NCBI RefSeq assembly: GCF_017654505.1
Contig: NC_054538.1
Location: forward strand, 58,961,684-59,025,683
DNA from: Polyodon spathula
Lineage: Eukaryota; Chordata; Actinopteri; Acipenseriformes; Polyodontidae
Direction: 5' to 3'
DNA: 64,000 nucleotides
This document shows, one piece after another, positions 48,430 through 61,979 of this stretch. A program made the position numbers and the translations under genes. Each line of letters opens with the position of its first letter. The first letter of the stretch is position 1. Under the pieces are notes generated by a model that made no database searches, was not told the DNA's origin, and saw only the letters and a list, made by a program, of their open reading frames with translations.

Positions 48430-49230
48430 AAATGTGCTGGATATTAAGTGGGTCAGTTTAACACGTCCCATTTAAAGCTATTTCAAAATGCTTGAGATAT
48501 TTTCTAAACTTACCTTGTTTACTAAAATGTAATTCCCTGTTCTTGTCATGCTACCCCAAACAGGACCCCATGATAAAACCATGTGTATCCCTCCCCTCCT
48601 TCTCTGATATTGTGACAAAAATATAATTGGAACTGGAATCTCAGGGATGCAAATCCAGTCTGTTTGCCTTGCACTTCTGTTTACACACTGCAGACTTTCA
48701 TATGATTCTGATGTCTGTAATTTTGTTTTCACAGCTATTACTGACAAACTGACTCTTTCTTTTGTCTTTTTTTTTTTTGCAAGCACAATACCTATAGTAT
48801 TTAAATACAAGCAAGTGAGTTTTTTTTAAATTAACAAAGAGTTTATTTGTCTTTAGTTTAACTGTTGTAAGTCTGGGGATATATAGTGCAGCATGGCTTA
48901 TGGTTTTAAATGGTGTTTATTTTACAAGTGCAAGAGCCCCACAGTTTTTATATTCAGCGCTCATAAGTGAGAGAAACTCAATTTCACACTTATTGAAGGT
49001 GCAATAATCTGTTCTATATACATATCTTTAAGATATTAAAAGTTTAATTTAACCCATTGAAACTATTTAATTCCTTGATGTATGCCAATTCTGAAAAATG
49101 TTCTTGAAAATATATAAATTTACATATATACTTACATTTTACACTTACTGTTCCCGAGCATCTCTTCTGAGCCAACACAACACTTTCAATGTGTGAAAAA
49201 ATGAGGGGGTGAAAAAACAAATCAATTAAA
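48430..49230. other. Stretch without features
   Basis: No coding frame or repeat recognised. Confidence 0.45.
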
Positions 49231-49239
49231 AATAAAAAC

Positions 49240-50095
49240 CTGAAAAGTCTTGATTAGATAAGTATTAACTCCCTTTGCTATGTCACTCCTAAATAAGCTC
49301 AGGTGCAACCAATTGCCTTCAGAATTCACACAATAAGTTAAATGGAGTCCATCTGTGTGTATTAAGTGGTTCACATGATTTCAGATTAAATACACCTGTC
49401 TCTGTAAGGTCCAAAGGTTGGGTAGTGCATTCAAACCAAAGATACTACCATGAAGGCCAAGGAGCTTTCAAAACAACTCTGGGATAAAGTTGTGGAAAGG
49501 CACAGATCAGAGGAGGGGTATTAAAAGAATTCAAAGGCATTGAATATCCCTTGGAGCACAGTCAAGTTGATCATTAAGAAGTGGAAGGTATACGGCACCA
49601 CCCAGAATCTGCTTGGAGCAGACCGTTCTCCCAAACTGAGCAGCCGGGTAAGAAGGGCATTGGTCAGAGAAGCCACCAAGAGGCCAATGACAACTCTAAA
49701 AGACATACAGCATTCCAAGGCTGAGATGGGAGAAACTGTCCATGTGTCAACAATAGCTGAGGTACTCCACAAATCTGGCCTGTATGGAAGAGTAGCAAGA
49801 AGGAAGCCGTTTCTAAAAAAGCCCATCCAAGGGCAGAATGATTAAGATACGGTGACATACAGGCACGGTTGTAATTGCTGCAAAAGAGTGGCAAGAAGGA
49901 ATACTTATTTAACCAAGACATTTCATTTTTTTTTTTTTTCATTAACTGTTGTTTCACAATAAAAATTCTCTTGCCTCTTCAAAGTGTTGAGTAGGTTGTG
50001 TGAAAAAAAATCCCATTTAAATGCGTCAAAATTTCAGGTTGTAACACAACAAACTGAAAATGTCCAAGGGGGGTGATTACTTACTATAGGCACTG
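49240..50095 (+). mobile_element. Tc1 transposon, copy 2, internally deleted
   Basis: It has the same family 5' untranslated part as the copy at 42.3 kb (AAATAAGCTCAGGTGCAACC) and the same right end (TATAGGCACTG, then TA at 50096-50097). The catalytic half of the transposase is deleted: after 49845 the sequence passes within about 80 bases to the 3' untranslated part. The left TIR was not seen. Confidence 0.75.
49450..49845 (+). pseudogene. Tc1 transposase, N-terminal half
   Basis: ATG at 49450 opens MKAKELSKQLWDKVVERHRS. A TAA at 49522-49524 interrupts the frame, then NIPWSTVKLIIKKWKVYGTT, the GADRSPKLSSRVRRALVREA linker and HVSTIAEVLHKSGLYGRVAR follow. These are the paired helix-turn-helix DNA-binding domains. 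It ends in KPFLKKPIQG, before the DDE domain. The reading frame is otherwise intact from 49540. Confidence 0.85.
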
Positions 50096-50097
50096 TA

Positions 50098-51894
50098 AGC
50101 TGTATTACCTCTGTGGGGAAGCACACTAGTCTGTGTGGCAAACACGTTCTGTCTAATTTTCCATAAGGAGGGAACTTGTACCTTCCTTCATTTTGTGTAA
50201 CAGACAGCTTTCACACTGTACATTTTTCCTTTGCATGTTGTATTTTGATTTATTATTATGACTAATAGTGCATAAAAATAAATAAATAAATAAATAATAA
50301 AATACATTTAAAAAAAAAAAAAAAAAAACCCTGCTGTGCTGTGTAAGCGGCTGCAGGAAAAGAAAACCAAGACAGAGTTGTTCTCATTTCCAGCTAAAGA
50401 AGGGACCTACCCACAATTATAGCAGCACTGTGATATGTCCCCAAAGTGTTAGATATAGCTCTAGCTGATTCGAAATGTTTGCAGAATTGACATGTATCAA
50501 ATAAACTAGCAAATGAGATTTGGAAATTATACATTTCCTTTCGGAATGAGGTGTTTGATCCAACCTGAAAAAATAAATATTGCATTTTTTAATCCTTCAT
50601 ATTTGGTTTTCATTTACATTTCCAGACACAACACATACACAATCGTCTACACACCTTTAGAGTGGGAAAGTCAAATTCGGCCACATATCACAAACATCTC
50701 CCTATCAGTTTCTGAACATTCTGATGTTGAAATATTGTAGGGCATTATTTTAGGACGTTCCCTGTGTACAGTCACTGTTCTGCTGAGTAAAATTAGAATT
50801 GAAACTGTTAATGACAAAACTTCAACATTTAACAACGAAAATGCACATGATGCATAATTTACTATACGGCATAAGGTTCCATTATAATAACATTCGTGGT
50901 TCCAATTCAGCCTCTAAATATCTGCAATTTGTAGCAGTGGAATGGTATGTTATTTCTGTATACCCATCGATATCAGATAACAAAAACACAAAAACAGACA
51001 CAGTTACAATGGCAACAGTGTTGCAAAGTCTCACGAGAGAAAAAAGCGGCACTGCCTTTCGAAACAAGCCCAAAACAAGCCCAACCCCTTTCAGGGGGGG
51101 GGGGGGGGGGGAGTGGGGGTGTTTATACAAATTCCATATATATTTTTTAGTAGTTCTAGTATTTCTTAGTAGAACTGGTTGGGATAGGATGATTCTAAAA
51201 TTCTAATGACATGCATATACCTTGACACCGCGCCTCAAAAAATTTAGACAGCGTTTTAAAAATAGGAGCCCAATTCCGTTTATTATAAGCGGGCAAGGCA
51301 ACTGTGATGGCAAGCAAAAATCTACAAATGGAAAAAAAAATAAAATAAATACTGTTCCACTGCCATATTGAAGTTGTGTCATTAACACTTTAAAAAATGC
51401 AATATTTATTTTTTTAGCTCGGATCATCCTCAAACACCTCAACCCGAAAGGAAATACACTGTTTCTGAATCTCATTTGCTAGTTTATTTGATACGTGTCA
51501 ATTTTGCAAACATTCCGAATCAGGTGGATATTTTGGGGGCGTATATTGAAATAACACAGTGCTGGTATAATTCTGGGTAGGTCCCTTCATTAAATCGAAA
51601 TGAAAACAACTCTGTCTTGGTTTTCTTTTCCCCGCAACCACTTACAAAGCACAGAGGGTTTTTATTTGTTTATTTATTTATTTATTTATTTTTTATTTTA
51701 TTTTTACATTTTTTTATTGAATGCAACATTAATCATAATAATACATAAAATACAACATGCAAAGGAAACATGTACAATGTGAAAGATGTCTACTACACAA
51801 AACGAAAGCAGGTACAAGTTCCTTCCTTATTGAAAATTAGACAAAACATGTTTTTCACACAGACTAGAGTGTTCCACGTGGAGGTAATATAGCT
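50098..51894. mobile_element. DNA element with inverted arms of about 500 bp
   Basis: The outer ends are AGCTGTATTACCTC on the left and, inverted, AGCTATATTACCTC on the right, each bordered by TA (50096-50097 and 51895-51896). The arms run to about 50610 and back from about 51400. Shared landmarks in order are CTAGTCTGTGTG, TTTGCATGTTGTATTTT, an AAAT tract, AAAACCAAGACAGAG, GGGACCTACCC and AAACTAGCAAATGAGATT. The 0.8 kb loop has no recognised protein. The TA target suggests Tc1/mariner-type mobilisation, though such long arms are unusual. Confidence 0.7.
51096..51113. repeat. Poly-G run
   Basis: About 18 G in the loop of the long-inverted-repeat element. Confidence 0.85.
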
Positions 51895-51899
51895 TATAT

Positions 51900-53370
51900 A
51901 AAGCGTCACTGGGCATGCACCGATACATTTCAAAGCACATGTGAGGGTACATGCGGAAGTCATGTTTTTTTTTGGCTCAGAAGAAATGCTGGAGAACAGT
52001 GATTTTGGACATAGCAGTGTGATATTATGCAGATGTTTGAACACATACAGATTATTATACAATGGCCGAATACATTTGAGAAAGGTAGGATAGTTTATGT
52101 TTTATCTTTCATGTAGTGCTGATGTACCCTTTTAAGATAAACAATTATTGACCTGACCAAAATGTTTAGCCATCTTGGCTGTTCCTGCCCAGGCAAAATA
52201 AACCTACAAATAAGACATTTTTTCACAGAAGTGATTGACTTGGATTTGTATGGATGTTGGCCCAGCCTTGAAAACGTAATGAAAATAACTTTTTTGAAAG
52301 ACCCCCAATTATCAGTTTAAGCAATTGCTCTTTCAGAAACATAAAGTAAAAAAAAAATGTTTTCTTAATTGATGCATCCGTAATGGAATGACAGAACACT
52401 TAGGTAATTTCAGAAACATCCAGCAGGTATGGTGTGCTCTATAAAAGCCACTTAACCATTATCAGTCAGACAGAATTGGCTCCCGAAGACGTGTGAGATA
52501 ATGAGCTGTCTAAGCAGCACTGCATGTATGACTATGTACAGATTGGGGACATGAGACCCAAATGACACATTTGGGGCATAGTCGTATCTACAGGTCAGCC
52601 ATTTATTGGATCCCATTGATGATTACAGTTTGGCTGCACACAGAGACGGAACTGTTAGACAGCTCTGATGTCCCGTTTAATTAATTGCAGCATTTTATGT
52701 CCTATTTAACATTTCTGTTCTTTTGGGGACAAATTATGTATTTCTTTCTTACCCCTGTCGACTGGACAGATGGTTACTTATTACCAGCAATAAAAAATTC
52801 CATCATTAATAATAGTTTGTAGACTTATTTAAATAAAAAATGTGTAAATATCTCATGCAATGGAAGTATATATGCTGGTAAATCTGAATGGATTCGATAA
52901 TGTCAGTGGTCAACCTCTGTTGTGAAGGTAACAGTGCTAACAGTTTGAAAATATTGCAGTCATTATTGTCTGCTTCAGATGAAGGTTGGCAGAAAATTGC
53001 TCATAAAAAGACTACAGTTTCTGTATGGCTATTAGAAAAAAAGTGTATTTCGTTTATTTATTTTTGTAATGAGAAATAGGCATATACATCATAAATGCTG
53101 CCATTGCTACCATTAATGCATGTGTACACAGTGTTAATACAGTTCACCGAAGTACAACAACCATTTCAAATGAATTTAAATTGATTAATACTGTAATGTA
53201 ATTAAAATCTAAAGAAGCATAAACTAATTACTCCTAACTTGATGCAATTGCTTTGCAATTTAATTAAAGCAGAGGGTGCCATTTCTGCTGTTTTTCATAT
53301 ATATCTAATTTCATTTTAGTTATTTGGCTAAATTAAAGTTGAGGAAACTACAATGGATTGTTTATGACCC
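51900..53370. other. Unique-looking stretch
   Basis: No gene or repeat recognised. The 52.4-52.7 kb part is less AT-rich than its neighbours and could be a conserved non-coding block, but the sequence alone does not show it. Confidence 0.45.
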
Positions 53371-53371
53371 T

Positions 53372-53982
<611 letters not shown>

Positions 53983-54062
53983 TCCAGCTAAGAAAACACC
54001 CCTCTGGAAGCAAGCAAAGTGTTCTTTTCGCCAAAGTGATCTTTAAGACAGAGCTGACCACC

Positions 54063-54477
54063 TGTGACAAAGTAATTTGCAGTGTGCATTTGTAGAGGTG
54101 CTGCAGTGCTCAAGAGAATGACAAACAACAAAGTTACTGGTGAAATTCAAAGTCACTTGACAACATTAAATAATAATGAGAACTGGAAATACACAACGGT
54201 GTGTCCCCTTTTGTACCGTCAGTCACGGCCCCTTGGTTAGCGAGTTCAACCATTTCTCCTCCAATCCGTGGTTGCCATATCGCTTCCTTTCTGGGGTGAT
54301 GACTTGGTGTACCATAGCTTCGCCCCCTTTCTAGATGGCTGACTTCCACTTAACCCTTGGAATGAATTGTCCGACCATCCAGTCAATGGCACTATGTTCC
54401 CTTTACACAGCAACCTCACAGGTCGGGAGGGAGATTTACAACCAAGATTAATTATTTCTCTGTCACACCTCCAGTCT
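54063..54477 (-). mobile_element. Solitary LTR, family B
   Basis: On the minus strand it runs from TGTGACAGAGAAATAATTAA to AAATTACTTTGTCACA. CCACC and CCTCC flank it, a 4 of 5 match. The first 160 bases match the family B LTR at 27777-28566. It is shorter (415 versus 790 bp) and lacks the GAAA tract and the long 3' part. Confidence 0.75.
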
Positions 54478-54479
54478 CA

Positions 54480-57400
54480 ATATGAATCAATCAATGAATA
54501 TTTATTACTTGTCATGTGCATGGGCATCAACATATGCAATTAATAGGGTAAATAATAGAAAAGCATTAGATAAGTATATATTAATATACTATAATAATAA
54601 AATAACAGACAAGCTAACATTAATAAACTGTCAAACTAAATTAATACAGCACGCCAACACACATTAAAAAATGCAGCAGCAGCTCTAGACTAATTATGAA
54701 TACTTGTACTGGAGCAATATTCAAGACATGCACAACATTATTTAACAGAATGTTGACCTGGAAAACACCAAATTGCTCATTGACTTATGTCTGATTCAAG
54801 TTTTTTTTTCAGGACCTTGAACAATTTCCAACTTTTTGTAACAAGAGAAACAGTGGCACATTTTGCCATTTGTTTACCTGCCATTGTGTTGCATTGAGTG
54901 CACTCACAGAAATCAAAATACAAAACGAGGCAATGACATGAAGGCGGTTCTGGAAAGCTTGAATAAACCAAATTAGCATGCCTGAAGACAAGTCACATTT
55001 TAAGATATTGAATAAACCATTTTAATTTAAGTTTAATGGTGATGAGTTATCAGGTTACAAAACAATACTGTATCAGTTGTGAAAGAATCGCTAGCGGTGC
55101 CAAAAAGGTGTTCTTTTAAGCAAAGTTTCTGTACCTTTAGGTGCCGATTTACACTGTTAAACACCTTTTCCTTTCCCCAATGCACAGTGTTGCATTTCTT
55201 ACAGATACTGCTGTATGCTAGTCCTTTAAAGGTATGTGCAAAATGTTAATGGATGTTGAATGATGATTTAGTGCCTCTGATCGCTGTTTGGGCGTTTATG
55301 TATTTACAGGTAGTACATTATGGTCTGTTTCATGGACGCAATCCTATTACATATATCGAGAAAGGTTATAGTTAATGGTCTGGGGGTGAGTTTATTTGAT
55401 TCACATAGAGGTCACTCAAAAAAGTCAGAGAAGGAGAGAAAGAGCAAAACATGAATGCAAAACTGATACGTTGTGATGAGCAATGGTGCATGGATTGCTG
55501 TGATTTGTAAAGACGTGGCTGTGACATTGAAGAGGGTTATAAGTATCTCTGCTTTACAGCATCTTCAGTATGCTTTGTCAAACAAATAATGGATCTTGTA
55601 GTAGTAATGCATCAGGGTCATTCCACAGCAATTCATACAAAGGTGTTAATGACCCATCTTAGAACAAATTATGGGAGATAGAGTCAATGAAAATGTTTTA
55701 AATTCCAGTCATGGATCTAGGTGGTGAAGGGAGTTTAAACATGTGCCTTTCCACATTGGCAGCCTCAGTTGAAACACTGGCTAGGTCAATAGTGTAATGA
55801 GTTGCCTCACCTTAGCCTAAGGTGGACAGCAGTTCAAATCACAGAAATGCCACACATTTATCTAGTCACCTAAATCCTCAGTAACTTTCCCCTAATCTAG
55901 GTAAGAATCATCAGAACCCAAACCAATTGTTTCAGATTTATATTTATCTACTAACCCCTATTTTTTGTATTCCATATCTCAATCTTATACAATTGCAGTG
56001 TTGAGCATTACCTGAAAATTGATGACTCAAACTGATGTAGAAATTGGGAATCCAGACTATTCTTGAGTGTTAAATTAATGTTAATCAGGGATCATAAAAA
56101 TAAAGCTGTCATTCTAATATTTAAACAATAAATGTGTTTATGTGATCATAATATCAATAAATGCTTGCTAATTAATTTGATTTTACACACTTGTCACACA
56201 CCTTTTTTTTTTTTTCACTGAAAATCCAATGTTTCAGGTGGATAACTTTTTACTTGCATTAGATTTTTGGTGACCACCATACACCATACCTGGGGAAAAA
56301 AAATACATGAATGTGCTCTATTTGGTTTCCGCTAAGTGGAACTGTGGTCCTTGTGAGGCTTTTGGGTTAATTATTTAATAATTAAATAGATTTAGAGTAC
56401 TGTATATTAGGACAGGTACCTGTAAGGTGGAGAACTGCAACATCAACGTTTGTTTTGTGAGTATGACGTATATGGATACACACAGAGGAAGTCTGCAATA
56501 TTTCCATTCCCTACTGATAATATATTTTACAATGTCAAATTATCACCTTTAGCAATCACCCTTTTAACACAGTTTGAGACCAATGCAAAACCTGTAGCAA
56601 GCAGCAGATTTCCTTAATGCCATCATTTTGGGTAGTCAAGATTTTATTTCTCTGAAAAATGGCTCTCCCACTTAAGAAGTAATACTTGAACTAATAAAAT
56701 ATGTTGACTTTCCAAACGGTTTGCAGTAGGTATAATTAGGAAGTGCATATTGTCCTTGCATATATTTCTGGATATGGTAATGTACAGCAAAGGACAAGGA
56801 TTGTCTTGAAATGTTATCGTCTAATGTGAAGGCTTGCTAAATGCTAATTCATTCTGAGACACAAGTCTATACATGCTGTTACAAACTTGGCAGTTTGCAT
56901 TAATCACCTGAATGACAGCTGCTTCCACCTACTTTCCTAATCGACAGTATGCTGTTAATGACTGAAACAGCTTGCTTGAGGAAGCTTTTAACAACTTTTT
57001 AAAATTGTTCTGAACTAATTTTGTTACACTATTTATGCATTAGTATAACTTTTTTGGGGGGGAGGGGTGGGGGGGTCTGATATATTTCATATTTTATTAA
57101 TATAATTCTAAAATCAATTCACATTTATTTAAATTGTTAACAACCTTATAGTAGTTCATTATTTTAGATTTTGTCTGAAAGGATGTTTTGACCTGTGTCA
57201 AACAGGTCATGACACATTTTCAACTATGCTAATAACAGCATTCTGAAAGCAATGCAGACACTGTCAGAATGGAGCATTGCAACATTGCTTTGACACAATA
57301 AGGGACGATGTAGTATTATTGTCTCTGGGTTCTGGCCGAAAGCTTCCATTATAAATGTATACTTTTAAATTAAAACCATGCAGTTTAATCTAGTCTTTTC

Positions 57401-58421
57401 AGTTACTTGAGATTGCTTAATTAATTCCTTATTCCCTCAACCAGAAAAACAAGTCAAGTGTAATTTAGCTACATAAGTAAACCTGCTAAAATGTAAGAAG
57501 GTAAGACAAAGCCCAGGCAATGAACATGAGCAAAAACACAATTTGTAGCTTTTAAATTGTGTATACCTATTATAAAGAAAACAAACCTCATGGCTCAGTT
57601 CTAGCCATCAGTATAAAATACTACTTTATTGCAGAGGGCTAAATTATTTTTTACATTTTACAATTTTCAGATTATTATATTTTTAACCTGTTTAATAGCT
57701 CAATTATGTGTGTTTTCTATTATTTTTCTATTATTATTATTCGTCATGTTTACCAGAAATTTAAATCTTTAAACACCTCTAAAAGCTGAATTTTTAAAAT
57801 GAGGTGGTTTGAAAAAAAAAAAAAAAAAAAAAAAAAAAAGACTCTAGGTTTGCCACTATAATTTCTGCCCCCTCTGAAGCTGTGTTTTTTGTATACAGAT
57901 TTTACCATTCACTAACTCGTTTACAACCTAGAAGAAATAGACATGTTGAATACTGTATCGGGTTAAATCAAGTTACTGTTTAAAATGCTCAGCACAAAGA
58001 CAAGGCCTAGAGGGCAACAATGAAAGCTAAGGAAAAACAAGTTGAGAACTGTAGGTAGGAAGCATTTTTTTCCCAAAGAGAATAAGAAATCCGTATAATA
58101 GTTTACCTGGTGATGACAAAGCAGCTAAAATACAGGGGTCATTCAATAAACAACTTGATTTCCCTGGGGCTAATGTTGTGCTAGACAAACCATAACCAGC
58201 TGAAAAATGTCCTGTCCAAAAAAAAAAAAAAAAAAAAAAAAAAAGCTGGTGACCAGCAAGAAACTGGAAAATAAATGTATAAATGTCCTAGTTTCTTACT
58301 GTTTACCCAGTTGGCACATAAAACCCCTGCATAGTTTACAGCAATTCAATTAAACAGGAAAGACAACAATCTATTGACTTCTGATATTTGAATAAAGTGT
58401 TCTTTTTTCTTTTAACATAAT

Positions 58422-58455
<34 letters not shown>

Positions 58456-58765
58456 AGACAGCTTATAGTCTAAGAGGTAAGTGCTGGAGCCAATCAAAAC
58501 CTTTAATATGTTTAGCCTGTCAGTGACTCTGAGAGCTTTAACCTGAAATTAATCTGTAATCTGTAATTTGAAGTAGCCTTTCACATTATAATCTAAAATA
58601 GGAAAGAGCATTTGAATTAAAAAAAAAAAAAAAGTGTTTATATGTAAAACAACCAGACTTAAGTATTCTCTAAATGTTACTCTATTGTAAAACACATTTG
58701 ACAAGCCTGATATTGCTTTCTTGATCCCGAAGATCAACAATTAAAATGTATATACAATTGGTGAT
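54480..58765. other. Long AT-rich stretch without genes
   Basis: No protein-like frame, transposon end or RNA recognised over 4.3 kb. It has A-runs at 57811-57838 and 58217-58244 and a TTG tract at 58431-58453. Confidence 0.5.
58431..58453. repeat. (TTG)n microsatellite
   Basis: About eight TTG units. Confidence 0.9.
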
Positions 58766-58767
58766 TT

Positions 58768-59162
58768 TGTAACAGAGACTGCGGTCTGTCAGTGGCTTCT
58801 TTTGGTGCATGTGTGTATTTGCAGGAGAGAGCCATCCGCTTAGCTTGTTACGCTCTGCTGACTGTGTTTTGCTTGCAGGGATTTGTAGCTGAGGATAGGT
58901 CAGCTGCAGTTCCTTAACCAGCTGGTGAGTGAGTCCCAGTGGAGCTTCTTTCTATAAAAAGGAGCTCTATTTACCTATAGAGGACAGGTGTTAGTTTCAG
59001 GATTTTTAAATTCCACTTTAAAGTATAAAAAACCAGGATGTCTCAGCAGAGCCTTCTTAATATTTAGAGCGTTACACTGCCGTGTTCACAGCAACCTTTT
59101 CTTTTTAGCTGTTTTGTTTGGTATGTGCTCACCCATGGCCGACCATTGCTGGTAGCGTTACA
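58768..59162 (+). mobile_element. LTR-like element with 6-bp duplication TGATTT
   Basis: It starts TGTAACAGAGACTGCGG and ends GGTAGCGTTACA, so the outer six bases are inverted (TGTAAC/GTTACA). TGATTT lies directly outside both ends (58762-58767 and 59163-59168). A TATAAAAAGGAG box at 58953 supports an LTR promoter. A canonical AATAAA is not seen, and the family is unrelated to the other LTRs here. A 6-bp duplication is found in some endogenous-retrovirus groups, but no internal genes remain to test this. Confidence 0.6.
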
Positions 59163-59169
59163 TGATTTT

Positions 59170-61430
59170 GTTTTGAGTTCTGCTATCCAAATACATCCTG
59201 TACATTTTTCACCATAATCTTTTGTTTAATATAAATTTATGTGTAACCACGTGTCGTGGGCCATGACTTGTAGTTTCTATGTATGAAGAAATTCCTGGCT
59301 GATCTAGTGAAAAAAGCCCTACATTTTCTCTTCTTCTCTTTCTGTCTTGATTTGGCTAACTACCCTTTCCAAATCTGTGGATGTTTCTTTAGTGATATAG
59401 TACGTCCTAGATCAGGTTCTTGGTAATGGAAGGGCCTTTTGTTCTTGAATTGCAGGCTTCAGCTTACTATTGTAACAGTCTGTTATTCATCAGCACCACC
59501 AATCCCAATTTAACTCACTGATTGGCCCTTATGTGACTTAACAAAATCTCCCTGGCTCATTCTGCTGTCGTCTCTGACTCACAGCAGAACTTTAGACAGG
59601 GTGAACAGAAAATAAGAACTCAGACACAACCTATAAAGAGGAGTGAACCAGGGATCTTATGACATGAAGAGCTGAAGCAATCAATGTAAAGCCAAAACAA
59701 ACAAATAAATAACTCTATGTAATTTATTAGATAAAAATGATGCTTTTCAGAAAATAGTTGTTTTGAGGTTCTTAACCTGTTTTGAGGTTCTTAACAGCAT
59801 TGATAATCTGTAATGTATGTTCACCAGTACTGTGGACTGATTTGATATTGAAATCAAATTCACTGTGACCTTTTCAAACAACTGTGGATATTTTTATTTT
59901 TATTTTATTTTTTAATGATCCTGGCGTATATAACATTTATGATGGCTAAAGTTTCCTAATTAAACTAAGCAAGTTAAGTATGAAATTTACACCTCAACCA
60001 TTTCCTTAAACTGGCTTACACTGAACATTGCTGCAGCAGATTTTTGTAGTATATATACTGTACATCTATTTACCGGCCAAGTAGATAATAGCACCAGTAC
60101 TGTTCTTCTAGAAGCCCTTCTTTAATTCAGTTTGTTAGTGTAAGCTATTGAAATACTGAATGTACTACTCTGAATATCCCCCTAACTATTCTAATTGTTA
60201 TATACTGTACATCTTCCATAACGTTTTAGAGGTGAGAATAACAACAGATGGTGGCAATGTTTGTTTGTTTGTATTGTTGGTTGGAGACATTTCTATAGCA
60301 GAATACTTGATATTTCAATAACAGCTGCAGCTTAATAAATGCCAAGCATGTTTAGCTCATGTTATATCTCTGTCCTTGGTTACTACACACTGAGGGATGT
60401 TGTAACTTCATATACATGCACAAATACAAATAAGTCTCACCTTTATGCCAGGCTATTTTTGTAGTACCTTTTCAGCAATTTGGGTTTGCAAGTAGTTTTA
60501 TTTTAGGGGGGAGAAATTCTCCTTCAAAATTCTAATGACCTAATTAATATTGAATCACAATGGGTAGAAATGGTGCTCTCTGATTGGCTGACAACGTAAA
60601 CATAAATGTCAATCGTGTATAGCAAATCCAGCTATTGTCAGCAGCTTGCTCACCTGCTGCAGTAGAGCCATATCACTCCAAAAACTTAACGAACACTTCA
60701 TGGCTTCAAGTATTGAGGTTACACTCCATGAAGGGAGCTCTGACTTTCTTATAGTCCATGCCTGTGGGTGCCTTATTGTTACCTTATTATCTCTCAACTG
60801 CTCACTTCATATCTCCTCAGCAGTGCTTTAAGTGTGCTTTCTGAATACAAGCAAAAGCAAAACCATTCCCAGTCGTCTTCTGTGGTCAAAGTCAATCATT
60901 CTCAACTCATAATTATTCTACATGGGAAAAGAAACTAAACATTTATTACTTGATGTTTACCAAACATGGCTTTTCCTTTAAAACCCCATAGTAATAATAA
61001 TGTTCTTTAATGGTTTACTACAGTACAGTTTTTAATTAACTGTTTTAAGAGATACTTGTTAATTATTGGTACACCTCTACTTTTATTTTCTTTAACTGTT
61101 AAAATAACACAACAGTTTAATTATTGGTTAAAATATGCGGTTTTAATTTTTTTTTTTTTTTCATTTGTAGGTTAAATTCCTCAGCTTAATATTTTATTTT
61201 TTCATTTGAAATGCAGCACATTCTTTGTTTTAATTAAAACCTTTTGTTTGTTTTTGGTCCAGTTTCTATAAAATCTATATTACCATGCGTTTACTCTGTT
61301 ATTGTATGCATACGAGTCAAGTTTGCTTCCTGTTAGTTGCATTTATAGTTACTCAGATCTTTTAAATGAACCCTCACCTACCCTATATCTTAAAACTCAG
61401 TTAATCTAGCAACATAATCATTACATCACA
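59170..61430. other. AT-rich stretch without genes
   Basis: Nothing recognised except a short inverted match to 62.2 kb at 60719-60744. Confidence 0.5.
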
Positions 61431-61436
61431 ATGCAC

Positions 61437-61972
61437 TGTCACAAAGACGGCTGCAGTGGGTGATGTCAGACCAGAAACAGGAACCAACACAAAATAAACA
61501 GAGAGGTGGAGTTTGGTGAAGCTGAGCACTTGCTTGCGCTCAGCATTTAATAAATTAACAAACAGTAAATACAAGGTTGCAAGACAAACAAAACACAGGA
61601 CAAACAGCTCTTTAGCCAAAATAAAGAGACAAACAAAACAGACTACACAAACAAACACGGTGAGCTGATATTATTATTTACTATCACAATTATTACCTGC
61701 GTCTCCAATCCCGTTCTCCACTCACCAAACACACAACCCAGAGTGAGTGAAAACATACTGCTTTTTTGCAGCTGTACCGAGACTTGATTGCTAATCAATC
61801 ATTCAATTGGAGTCTCGGTACAACTGCACGTGAATTAATAAAGTGCAATTCCCCGTGCTTGCATATTATTATATTTTACCTGCGCATAAAGTGTTGTGCA
61901 ATTCTTGTGTCTAAATACAAATATACATTTTAAACACCGAAATACACAGAGGGGCGGGGCAACATTGCCACA
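61437..61972 (-). mobile_element. Solitary LTR, family A, with 5-bp duplication TGCAC
   Basis: On the minus strand it runs from TGTGGCAATGTTGCCC to AGCCGTCTTTGTGACA. TGCAC lies exactly outside both ends (61432-61436 and 61973-61977). It has the inverted pair around CGAGACTTGATTG and GGAGTCTCGGTAC, a TTGTTAATTTATTAAATGCT signal region and TG...CA termini. It is the best-preserved member of the family and defines its ends. Confidence 0.88.
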
Positions 61973-61979
61973 TGCACAC

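Noticed and set aside
52380..52700. Candidate exon or conserved element
   Set aside because: It is slightly less AT-rich, but no frame, splice pair or known motif supports a call.
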